NCBI RefSeq assembly: GCF_002551815.1
Contig: NZ_NVPR01000022.1
Coordinates: 1 to 37,888 of the forward strand
Reading direction: 5' to 3'
DNA from: Bacillus sp. AFS098217
Lineage (GTDB): Bacteria > Bacillota > Bacilli > Bacillales > Bacillaceae_G
Length of the DNA: 37,888 bases
Each line of letters opens with the position of its first letter. Position 1 is the stretch's first letter. Position numbers and translations under genes: made by a program. Shown piece after piece: positions 32,289 to 37,888 of this stretch. The notes under the pieces were generated by a model. That model was not told the DNA's origin and did not search any database. It saw only the letters and a program-made list of their open reading frames with translations.

Positions 32289-32337
32289 AGAAAATAAGTA
32301 AATATTGGCATGTTTTGTTAATTGTTTATAATTTTTT

Positions 32338-32535
32338 GTGTTATTTTGCCCTGATATACAAGAAATAACTCTTTACTTTAAGTTTTTAGAATGGAAGATT
32401 AAAGCTTATTTTTTATTCTGTCATTTGTGCGATAATACGCCTATTTTAAAATTCAGTGGAAGCAAAGAAGTTTATTGGAAAAAACCGACAGTAAAAATTA
32501 TGGCTGCTGAAAAATTGTTTATTTTGAGTAAATAA
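32338..32535 (+). CDS. Doubtful orphan ORF of 65 codons
   Basis: A GTG-initiated frame (LFCPDIQEITLYFKFLEWK...) without any ribosome site or promoter. It is Lys/Phe-rich, as AT-rich noncoding DNA can be. It may be a gene remnant or chance. It is listed because it is the only frame in the 32289-32562 gap. Confidence 0.15.
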   Translation: MLFCPDIQEITLYFKFLEWKIKAYFLFCHLCDNTPILKFSGSKEVYWKKPTVKIMAAEKLFILSK

Positions 32536-32562
32536 CATAATTGTTACTAATATATAGAAATC

Positions 32563-32611
32563 AAAAAGAAGATAACCCCTTATATATGGTAGGCAGTTAT
32601 CTTCTTTTTTT
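32563..32611. terminator. Bidirectional terminator
   Basis: AAAGAAGATAAC (32565-32576) pairs with GTTATCTTCTTT (32596-32607), with T tracts on both strands. It ends the minus-strand permease-like gene. Confidence 0.75.
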
Positions 32612-32650
32612 AGGGACTTTTTCAGTGTCCTCTAAAAATTAGCATTTATT

Positions 32651-33538
32651 TTACTTTAACAGCGTTCTAGTGACAGCGTATGTTTGTTGTTTTGAATGGT
32701 TTGTTCTCCAAAGAGATTGGAAAAAAGAAAGAACGATGTATGGAATATAAAGAAGTAACAGACCAATTGTGACAACAGTTGGTGAACTTCCTCCAAATTG
32801 AATTATAAATTGCAGTAATCCATTTGTATGAAAAATACATTCCATAAAACAGAACGAAAGAATAATGGAGCTTAAAATAGATTTATGATTGGAAGCAAGT
32901 GCTATAAACAATGTGTTTACAAGAAAGGAAGAATCTCGTATTTCATGATCCTCTGTTTTACTTAAAAATGGTAACCATTTTTTTATTGCTTGTATAACGA
33001 TAATCATTGATGTGCTAAATATGATGATAAGGGAAGAAAAGAATGGAACTGTTATGTATTTTGCTATGTAGAGAGAAAATAGTATGATTGAGCATTGTAA
33101 TACAACGGTGCTAAATGAGTACGGTACCCAGTGTAATAACAAAATATATTTCTTTAAAGATTTCGGTGCTTTAAAAAAAACGCGGCCAATGGCTAAGCTA
33201 ATGAAAAAACCAATTGCAAGCGTGAGTGTGAAACGAGTAATTGAAAAAAAATAAACTTCCCACATGTAAGGAAACAACGGTGTAGAATGTCCTGAGGCAT
33301 GTAATGCGGTCTTTGAGTTCATAATTGGCTGGGGTGAAAAAAGAATAGATTCATGCATCCAATCAATCATTGGAATCGATATAGAAGGAAAATGAACAGA
33401 ATTATAAAAAATCCCAAGTAAGCCTTTCAAATAAGAACTTTCATGAGTTAATAATAAAGCGGGAATGGGACTTATAATAAGAACGATAAGAAATCCTATG
33501 AAAAAGCGAAATATGTAAGAACGGAATAAAGAAGTCAT
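32651..33538 (-). CDS. Orphan integral membrane protein, ABC-permease-like
   Basis: A 295-residue protein with about six membrane segments: one near the N terminus (FRFFIGFLIVLIISPIPALLL), then a large extracytoplasmic loop of about 65 residues, then five more. This layout (N-terminal helix, long loop, five helices, short basic tail) is that of OppB/DppB permeases. The cytoplasmic EAA-type loop is not clear, and I cannot confirm the family. No binding protein or ATPase gene is adjacent. The ATG follows AGGTGAGATTTT and a TTGTAA-N17-TAAAAT promoter is present. Confidence 0.6.
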   Translation of the reverse strand: MTSLFRSYIFRFFIGFLIVLIISPIPALLLTHESSYLKGLLGIFYNSVHFPSISIPMIDWMHESILFSPQPIMNSKTALHASGHSTPLFPYMWEVYFFSITRFTLTLAIGFFISLAIGRVFFKAPKSLKKYILLLHWVPYSFSTVVLQCSIILFSLYIAKYITVPFFSSLIIIFSTSMIIVIQAIKKWLPFLSKTEDHEIRDSSFLVNTLFIALASNHKSILSSIILSFCFMECIFHTNGLLQFIIQFGGSSPTVVTIGLLLLYIPYIVLSFFQSLWRTNHSKQQTYAVTRTLLK

Positions 33539-33582
33539 AAAATCTCACCTACTCTTTGAATATTCAGAAAATTCTTATTCTT

Positions 33583-33611
33583 ATTTTAGCGCTTTTTCGA
33601 AGAACTTACAA
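33583..33611 (-). promoter_or_regulatory. SigA-type promoter of the permease-like gene
   Basis: On the minus strand, TTGTAA (33606-33611), 17 bases, then TAAAAT (33583-33588). Confidence 0.55.
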
Positions 33612-33860
33612 TATCTTTTTCTTTACATATTGGTATAAGCTGTAATCTCATATCATTTTTCCATTTTCAACCTAAAGAAGGTATTGAGATATAATGGGGA
33701 CTTCACTCTTTACGTTGTTATAAGCTGAAATTTCTCCATCCCTAAAAGTGAATCATTCATGGATAAATTATGACAACAATACGGAAAGTTTTCAGAAAAG
33801 TAAAATAAAATGTTTCTTTTTTTCTTAAAATATAATATAGTTATGGCACAGAAAGTATTT
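33612..33860. other. Intergenic region with an imperfect direct repeat
   Basis: No gene is visible. TATAAGCTGTAATCTCA (33634-33650) and TATAAGCTGAAATTTCT (33719-33735) are near-copies 85 bases apart. TATAAT boxes occur at 33690-33695 and 33831-33836; the latter could serve the CBS/ACT gene. Confidence 0.35.
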
Positions 33861-33879
33861 TAACATAAGGAGGCTTTTT

Positions 33880-34527
33880 ATGAGGATAAAGGGAAATTAT
33901 GTGCCAAAAAGAGAAGTTTTATATTGCTCCATTTCATTTACAATAGGTGAAGCATTGGATCATTTGAATAAAACTGGTTATCGCTGCGTTCCAGTTTTAG
34001 ATGAAAAGAAAGAGAAATTTTTAGGAAATGTATATAAAGTAGATATTTTAGAATATAAAGGTTCATTAGAAGATGATTTATCAGAATTATTAAATGATAA
34101 AGAAGGCTATGTGAGAGAAGACTCTTCTTTCTTTAAGGTGTTCTTTACAATTAAGAAGCTACCATATTTGTCTGTTATTGATGAGAAAGGAACATTTCTT
34201 GGCATCTTAACTCATAAAAAGGTATTTGAGCTATTAGAGGATGCATGGGGTGTTCATTCTAGCAAGTATTCTGTTATGGTAGGAACACAAGATTATAATG
34301 GAGCGATTCAAAAACTATCTACAGTTTTGAAAAAATATAGTGGTATCCAAAGTTTAATGACATTTGATAATAATGCGTTATTAGTACGTAGAATTATGTT
34401 TACTTTGGGTGAAGAATTTAAGGCAGAAGAGCTAGAGAATTTATTAAAGGATTTAGAAGATCACGGATTTCGTGTTGTATATGTGGAAGAAATGAATAAT
34501 CCACGTGAAGTAGAGATAATAGAGTAG
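33880..34527 (+). CDS. cbpA: CBS-domain regulator, cyclic di-AMP-binding CbpA-like
   Basis: A 215-residue soluble protein. A CBS pair comes first (RCVPVLDEKKEKFLGNVYKVDILEY; YLSVIDEKGTFLGILTHKKVFELLE). An ACT-like C-terminal domain of about 85 residues follows (SKYSVMVGTQDYNGAIQKLSTVLKKYSGIQSLMTF... GFRVVYVEEMN). This CBS-CBS-ACT order and length agree with CbpA, a c-di-AMP-binding protein of Listeria and Bacillus. Its target is not clear from context. The ATG follows AAGGAGGCTTTTT. It is a single gene with its own terminator. The name rests on architecture and memory. Confidence 0.75.
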   Translation: MRIKGNYVPKREVLYCSISFTIGEALDHLNKTGYRCVPVLDEKKEKFLGNVYKVDILEYKGSLEDDLSELLNDKEGYVREDSSFFKVFFTIKKLPYLSVIDEKGTFLGILTHKKVFELLEDAWGVHSSKYSVMVGTQDYNGAIQKLSTVLKKYSGIQSLMTFDNNALLVRRIMFTLGEEFKAEELENLLKDLEDHGFRVVYVEEMNNPREVEIIE

Positions 34528-34531
34528 ACAC

Positions 34532-34569
34532 GAAAAAGCCATCCGTTTTGATGTAGATGGCTTTTTCAT
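34532..34569 (+). terminator. Terminator of the cbpA-like gene
   Basis: GAAAAAGCCATC (34532-34543) pairs perfectly with GATGGCTTTTTC (34556-34567). Confidence 0.9.
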
Positions 34570-34684
34570 TATATCAGTTAAGAAAGGATAAGATTATTTT
34601 AGAATAACGGAATAAAGATGTGGGATTATTCTTTAGAAATATTTTTGCAAAAGAATAAAATGAAAGATACGTACATACTATTTG

Positions 34685-34699
34685 ATTTTTTGGAAAATT
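34685..34699 (+). promoter_or_regulatory. CodY-like box upstream of brnQ
   Basis: The 15-mer ATTTTTTGGAAAATT matches the CodY consensus AATTTTCWGAAAATT at 12 of 15 positions, 38 bases before the likely -10. A second, weaker copy (11 of 15) lies in the leader at 34809-34823. CodY commonly represses branched-chain amino acid carriers, so the site is plausible. Confidence 0.5.
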
Positions 34700-34736
34700 C
34701 CATATAAAAAATATGTTTCTATTTTTCAACTAAATG

Positions 34737-34745
34737 TGTTACTAT
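34737..34745 (+). promoter_or_regulatory. Extended -10 promoter of brnQ
   Basis: TGT followed by TACTAT (34740-34745). It implies a leader of about 205 bases before the brnQ start, with an AGGTCTGACCT palindrome at its beginning. No T-box core is recognised. Confidence 0.45.
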
Positions 34746-34912
34746 ATGTGTGACAAAAGTAAAGAGGTCTGACCTATTAACCCCAAGTTATAACACTCCA
34801 ATACTTTTAAAATTCAGAAAAAACAATTTATTTATCAGGGTAAGAAAAAGGAAAATGGAGAAAAATATTGTCTTTTGAGGGCATATTTTATCATTATGAG
34901 CAGAGAGGAGGA

Positions 34913-34960
34913 GCATAGCATATTGTGAAAGAGAAAGAAATGATAAAGAACATGCTATGC
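34913..34960 (+). promoter_or_regulatory. Inverted repeat enclosing the brnQ start
   Basis: GCATAGCAT (34913-34921) pairs perfectly with ATGCTATGC (34952-34960). The right arm contains the first brnQ ATG and the left arm follows AGGAGG. The RNA hairpin could hide the start or bring the ribosome site and start together. Confidence 0.5.
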
Positions 34961-34975
34961 AAAATAAAGAGATGA
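34925..34975 (+). CDS. Possible 16-residue upstream ORF of brnQ
   Basis: GTG opens a frame MKEKEMIKNMLCKIKR, with AGGAGG 13 bases upstream. Its stop TGA overlaps the ATG at 34972 as ATGA. This may couple translation to brnQ, whose own starts lack a ribosome site. Confidence 0.35.
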   Translation: MKEKEMIKNMLCKIKR

Positions 34976-36309
34976 AGGAACGATTAAGGCCAGGAGATAC
35001 GCTAGCGATTGGTTTAATGTTATTTGCATTATTTTTAGGAGCAGGAAATTTAATTTTCCCACCAGTATTAGGTCAACAAGCAGGTGAAAATGTTTGGATT
35101 GCCACAATTGGATTCCTTGTGACAGGAGTCGGACTTCCTCTATTAGCTGTAACCGCTGTAGCTTTTGTAGAGGGAGACTTGAAAGCGTTATCTTCTAGAG
35201 TACATCCTATATTTGCGTTTGTTTTTCCACTTATTAGTTATTTAGCAATTGGACCATTCTTTGCAATTCCGCGTACAGGAGCAGTTTCATTTGAAATGGG
35301 AATGAAGCCATTTCTATCAGAAGCGTTGGTGTCAGAATGGTACATGCTGTTTCTTTACACAGCAGTTTTCTTTGGTGTTACTTGGTACTTATCATTAAAT
35401 CCATCTAAATTAATTGATTGGTTTGGGAAGTTTCTTACTCCATTATTAGTATTAATTGTTGCTATAATTGTTGGGAAAGCAATTATTGATCCAATTGGAG
35501 TACCGGCTGCGCCGTTAGATGCGTATAAAGATAATGCATTTTTTGGCGGATTTATTCAAGGATATTTAACGATGGATGCTATTAGTGCTCTTGTATTTGG
35601 AATCGTTGTTGTACAAGTTATTCGTTCAAAAGGGATAAAAGAAAGTGGACAAATTGCGAAAACAACAATTGTATCTGGAATTATAGCCGTATTAGGCTTA
35701 ACGTTAATTTATTTATCACTTGCTTATCTTGGTTCAACAAGTACCTCACTTGGTGTTTCGGATAATGGAGGTCTTATTTTAACGAAAGTTGTAAATGAGT
35801 TATATGGAACAAGTGGTAAAATACTGTTAGGGATTGTTATTACACTTGCATGTTTAACAACTTCAGTGGGACTAACATCTGCATGTGCAGGATTCTTTAC
35901 AAATCTGTTTCCGAAATTTTCACATAAAACAATTGTAACCGTGGTATGTGTATTTAGTTTATTCGTATCAAATTTAGGATTAACACAGCTTATTGCAGTA
36001 ACTTTACCGGTATTAATGATTATTTATCCTGTTGCGATTGTGCTAATTGTACTGTCATATTTCCATAAATGGATTGGACAACGTAATACAGTGTATATGG
36101 GTGCCATTCTAGGTGCTTTGTTAATTAGCATATTTAACGGCTTAGAAAGTGCAAATATTAAGTTCGATGCAATAACAAATGTGCTGCAAATGCTTCCTTT
36201 ATACAAAGAAGGAATTGGTTGGTTACTACCATCATGTATTGGTGGGGTTATCGGTTACTTCCTATATAGACCAAACGAATCAAGTGAGTTGCAAAAGAAA
36301 GGTGCTTAG
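34957..36309 (+). CDS. brnQ: Branched-chain amino acid:cation symporter BrnQ
   Basis: A 450-residue carrier of the LIVCS family importing Leu, Ile and Val with Na+ or H+. About 12 membrane segments are present. The family signatures IGLMLFALFLGAGNLIFPPVLGQQAG and FGIVVVQVIRSKGI are clear, as are YLAIGPFFAIPRTGAVSFEMG and ACLTTSVGLTSACAGFFTNLFP. The start is uncertain. ATG 34957 has its only AGGAGG 40 bases upstream, and ATG 34972 overlaps the stop of a short upstream ORF. Both give acceptable N termini. CodY-type control is inferred from the upstream box. Confidence 0.93.
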   Translation: MQNKEMKERLRPGDTLAIGLMLFALFLGAGNLIFPPVLGQQAGENVWIATIGFLVTGVGLPLLAVTAVAFVEGDLKALSSRVHPIFAFVFPLISYLAIGPFFAIPRTGAVSFEMGMKPFLSEALVSEWYMLFLYTAVFFGVTWYLSLNPSKLIDWFGKFLTPLLVLIVAIIVGKAIIDPIGVPAAPLDAYKDNAFFGGFIQGYLTMDAISALVFGIVVVQVIRSKGIKESGQIAKTTIVSGIIAVLGLTLIYLSLAYLGSTSTSLGVSDNGGLILTKVVNELYGTSGKILLGIVITLACLTTSVGLTSACAGFFTNLFPKFSHKTIVTVVCVFSLFVSNLGLTQLIAVTLPVLMIIYPVAIVLIVLSYFHKWIGQRNTVYMGAILGALLISIFNGLESANIKFDAITNVLQMLPLYKEGIGWLLPSCIGGVIGYFLYRPNESSELQKKGA

Positions 36310-36326
36310 GCATCTTTCTTTTTTTA
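36293..36326 (+). terminator. Terminator overlapping the brnQ stop
   Basis: AAAAGAAAGGTGC (36293-36305) pairs with GCATCTTTCTTTT (36309-36321, one G-U) and is followed by T. Confidence 0.85.
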
Positions 36327-36375
36327 GAGGGAATTTGTATGTTTTGTCTAAATGATAATTGGGAGGGAGAATAAA

Positions 36376-36705
36376 ATGGCTAATTTTGAAGACTTTTTAC
36401 AGTTAGATTTACGTATTGGAACGATAAAAAAAGCGGAAGAGTTTAAAGAAGCGCGTGTACCTGCAATTAAGCTAGAAATTGACTTTGGTGAACTTGGTAT
36501 GAAGCAATCCAGTGCTCAAATTACGAAGAGGTATACACCAGAAGGGCTAATTGGAAAACAAATTGTAGCTGTCGTGAACTTTCCACCCAAACGTGTTGCG
36601 GGTTTCAAATCAGAAGTACTTGTGTTAGGTGGAGTTCCAGAACAGGAGGATGTAATCTTACTGCAGCCTGATATAGAAGTCCCAAATGGAACATCTATTA
36701 GTTAA
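36376..36705 (+). CDS. csaA: CsaA, tRNA-binding-domain chaperone-like protein
   Basis: A 109-residue protein with the OB-fold of the tRNA-binding domain (as in the MetRS C terminus and Trbp111). The motifs LDLRIGTIKKAEEFKEARVPAIKLEIDFGELG, SSAQITKRYTPEGLIGKQIVAVVNFPPKRVAGFKSEVLVLG and a final NGTSIS are those of CsaA, a dimeric protein with export-related chaperone activity in B. subtilis. The ATG at 36376 follows GGGAGGGAGAATAAA; codons upstream lack a site. It is followed 16 bases later by the DinB-like gene, so an operon is likely. Confidence 0.93.
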   Translation: MANFEDFLQLDLRIGTIKKAEEFKEARVPAIKLEIDFGELGMKQSSAQITKRYTPEGLIGKQIVAVVNFPPKRVAGFKSEVLVLGGVPEQEDVILLQPDIEVPNGTSIS

Positions 36706-36721
36706 ATAGGAGGGGTCAGGG

Positions 36722-37237
36722 GTGGAAGTTGCAAAAGCTTATTTAGAATGTGCTGTTTCAAATTTTAAGGCGATTCAAAAGCAAGGTGAACGGACACTTT
36801 CACAGTTATCATATGAACAAATATGTTGGGCACTTCATGAAGAAGCAAATAGTATTGCAATTATTATCAAACATTTACATGGTAATATGCGATCGAGATG
36901 GACAGATTTTTTGACAACAGATGGTGAAAAACTAGATCGAAATCGCGATGATGAGTTTGAAGGTGGTTATGCTTCAAAAGAAGAAGCGCTAGTAGCATGG
37001 CAAGAAGGCTGGGAGTATGTTTTTCAAGCGCTGCAATCTTTAACTACGCAAGACATGTTAAGGATTGTGCATATTCGCGGAGAGGAACATAGTGTGATAC
37101 AAGCAATTGAAAGGCAGATTGCTCATTATGCATCACATATCGGACAAATTATTTATGTCGGAAAATTACTGAAAGAAAAAGAGTGGGAGTGTTTAAGTAT
37201 TCCAAAGGGACAGTCCAATCAGTATCTTCAAAAGTGA
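36722..37237 (+). CDS. DinB-like DUF1572 protein
   Basis: A 171-residue helical-bundle protein. The pattern QICWALHEEANSIAIIIKHLHGNMRSRWTDFLTTDGEK and IERQIAHYASHIGQIIYVGKLL, with three conserved His positions spaced as in DinB/YfiT-type metal-binding four-helix bundles, identifies DUF1572. The catalytic role is unknown; relatives include bacillithiol transferases. The start is GTG, after AGGAGGGGTCAGG. It is the second gene of the csaA operon. No terminator follows before the omega RNA region 40 bases downstream. Confidence 0.85.
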   Translation: MEVAKAYLECAVSNFKAIQKQGERTLSQLSYEQICWALHEEANSIAIIIKHLHGNMRSRWTDFLTTDGEKLDRNRDDEFEGGYASKEEALVAWQEGWEYVFQALQSLTTQDMLRIVHIRGEEHSVIQAIERQIAHYASHIGQIIYVGKLLKEKEWECLSIPKGQSNQYLQK

Positions 37238-37244
37238 CGTTCAA

Positions 37245-37250
37245 TATAAT
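37245..37250 (+). promoter_or_regulatory. Possible -10 upstream of the omega RNA
   Basis: TATAAT without a clear -35. A start near 37257 would give an RNA whose first 20 or so bases are host sequence, followed by the scaffold. Confidence 0.3.
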
Positions 37251-37277
37251 AATAAGAAATAAACCGATATAGAGAAG

Positions 37278-37500
37278 GGGGTCAACTACCCACCGCTTAA
37301 ACGCTAACACGTTTTGAAGTGGGGGCTTGTAAAAAGCTCTGGTTGTCTAGCCTCAGTCTTTCGTGGACTCCGTTCGTAGGTTGCATACCCAAGAATGATT
37401 CCCTAGTTCTTGGCTCTATGGTGGCTCTGTAACAGTTCTGATTGGGAAGGAACGGTCAACCACATGCCTTCTTGCATGAGAAGTTGCCTACACCTACAAA
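37278..37500 (+). ncRNA. Putative omega RNA of an IscB-type system
   Basis: About 220 bases of G+C-richer, non-coding, strongly structured sequence directly upstream of the IscB-like gene. A closing stem pairs GG(T)CAACT (37280-37287) with AGTTGCC (37482-37488). Inside it are CCCAC/GTGGG (37289-37293 with 37319-37323), AAACG/CGTTT, GGGCTT/AAGCTC, AGTC/GACT, CCAAGAA/TTCTTGG (37389-37395 with 37407-37413), CATGC/GCATG (37463-37467 with 37474-37478), and a long-range GGTTG/CAACC. Some of these are mutually exclusive. Known IscB omega RNAs lie upstream of the nuclease, are about this long, and carry the guide at their 5' end. The boundaries are estimates. Confidence 0.75.
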
Positions 37501-37539
37501 CATTGGCGAAGGGAAACAAACTCTTAGGAGGGACAAAAC

Positions 37540-37888
37540 ATGCGTGTATTTGTCAAGAATGTAAGAGGAGAACCGCTCATGCCTTGCAGTAATCGCAAGG
37601 CACGGCTTCTTCTCAAACAAGGAAAAGCAAAAATTGTGAAGTACACACCATTTACGATTCAACTCCTATATGCCACCGGTGAAACGGTGCAACCCGTTAC
37701 AATTGGCGTTGATAGCGGAGCAAAGCATATCGGTATTGCGATTACTACTGCAGATAAAGTGCTAGCAAAAGGAACCACCCAGCTGCGTCAAGACGTCAAA
37801 GAAAATCTTATACTAAGAGCTACATTACGCAGAGGTAGAAGACAACGAAAAACAAGATATCGAGAAGTACGTTTTCTCAACCGAAAAA
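37540..37888 (+). CDS. iscB: IscB-type RNA-guided nuclease, N-terminal part (runs off the window)
   Basis: An open frame of 116 codons with no stop before base 37888. The ATG follows TTAGGAGGGACAAAAC. Residues 1-50 form the PLMP domain (EPLMPCSNRKARLLLKQGKA; PLMP at 12-15). GVDSGAKHIGIAI (Asp58) is the RuvC-I motif, and ATLRRGRRQRKTRYR (95-109) is the Arg-rich bridge helix (RRXRR signature). This order is specific to IscB/IsrB, relatives of the ancestor of Cas9, which cut DNA guided by an omega RNA. HNH and RuvC-II/III would lie beyond the edge, so IscB and the HNH-less IsrB cannot be separated here. Confidence 0.88.
   Translation, partial: MRVFVKNVRGEPLMPCSNRKARLLLKQGKAKIVKYTPFTIQLLYATGETVQPVTIGVDSGAKHIGIAITTADKVLAKGTTQLRQDVKENLILRATLRRGRRQRKTRYREVRFLNRK

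Larger units (their letters stand above)
37278..37888 (+). mobile_element. Left part of an IS200/IS605-like element carrying IscB (open at the window end)
   Basis: The change in base composition and the beginning of the omega RNA mark an approximate left end near 37275-37280, 40 bases after the DUF1572 stop. IscB genes are carried by IS200/IS605-superfamily elements. No transposase gene (TnpA) is seen in this part, and the right end is outside the window, so the exact type is open. Confidence 0.6.

Noticed and set aside
34746-34956. T-box leader of brnQ
   Set aside because: No T-box sequence (the conserved TGGNACCGCG-like core) or terminator/antiterminator pair is visible.
37238-37539. Group II intron or ordinary riboswitch as explanation of the structured region
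   Set aside because: The following frame has PLMP, RuvC-I and bridge-helix motifs rather than a reverse transcriptase, and the layout fits an omega RNA.
37410-37592. 60-codon plus-strand frame across the omega RNA and IscB start
   Set aside because: Overlaps the IscB ATG in another frame, has no ribosome site, and crosses RNA stems.
1-37888. CRISPR arrays, tRNA or rRNA genes
   Set aside because: No regularly spaced repeats with unique spacers and no tRNA or rRNA signatures were seen; the only tandem repeats are inside the cotG-like gene.

Overview
This window is a piece of a low-G+C Firmicutes chromosome, almost certainly from the Bacillus cereus group. The evidence is a Dlp-2-type Dps, an FosB thiol transferase, a CotH kinase beside a CotG/ExsB-like coat protein, a 28-residue YjcZ-type sporulation peptide, strong AAGGAGG ribosome sites, and a U-tailed hairpin after nearly every gene. 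Identifications rest on motif reading and memory of families, not on searches.

Layout. 1-4380: end of a chemotaxis receptor, small unknown genes, a YkvI-type transporter, Dps, a DUF3939-like protein and a beheaded alpha/beta hydrolase. 4400-13530: flavin amine oxidase, two GNAT acetyltransferases, aldo/keto reductase, a CobW-family metal GTPase, the zinc-binding lipoprotein ZnuA with its Zur operator, an NAD(P)-binding protein, the ene-reductase NamA and the DNA repair protein Ogt. 13600-17650: DUF2628 membrane protein, OppA-type lipoprotein, FosB, a gene remnant and a histidine phosphatase. 17900-19770: divergent spore-coat pair, a repetitive CotG/ExsB-like substrate and its probable kinase CotH. 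19800-26700: Nudix hydrolase, DedA, a short SpoVB/MurJ-family flippase, CorA, a permease pair, an acyl-CoA thioesterase and YjcZ. 26780-32200: minor cardiolipin synthase, CotF-like coat protein, a non-canonical SDR, a small lipoprotein, an NAD(P)-binding protein, and a DUF456 plus CBS-domain transporter operon. 32300-37240: an orphan permease-like protein, a CBS/ACT-type regulator (CbpA-like), BrnQ with an elaborate leader, CsaA and a DinB-like protein.

The most interesting element is at the right edge. From about 37278 the base composition changes and a highly structured, non-coding stretch of about 220 nt begins. It is followed by the open 5' end of a protein with a PLMP motif, a RuvC-I motif and an arginine-rich bridge helix. 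This is the architecture of an IscB-type OMEGA system: an omega RNA upstream of an RNA-guided nuclease related to the ancestor of Cas9, carried on an IS200/IS605-like element. The nuclease runs off the window, so HNH, RuvC-II/III and the right end of the element cannot be seen. The DNA just left of the RNA scaffold (about 37258-37277) would be its natural guide.

Functional themes are metal handling (ZnuA/Zur, CobW GTPase, CorA, CBS transporter, permease pair), sporulation and coat (CotG-like, CotH, CotF-like, YjcZ), antibiotic and stress resistance (FosB, Ogt, Dps) and branched-chain amino acid uptake (BrnQ). Signs of gene decay are the hydrolase fragment at 3733, the 46-codon remnant after fosB, and possibly the short flippase.
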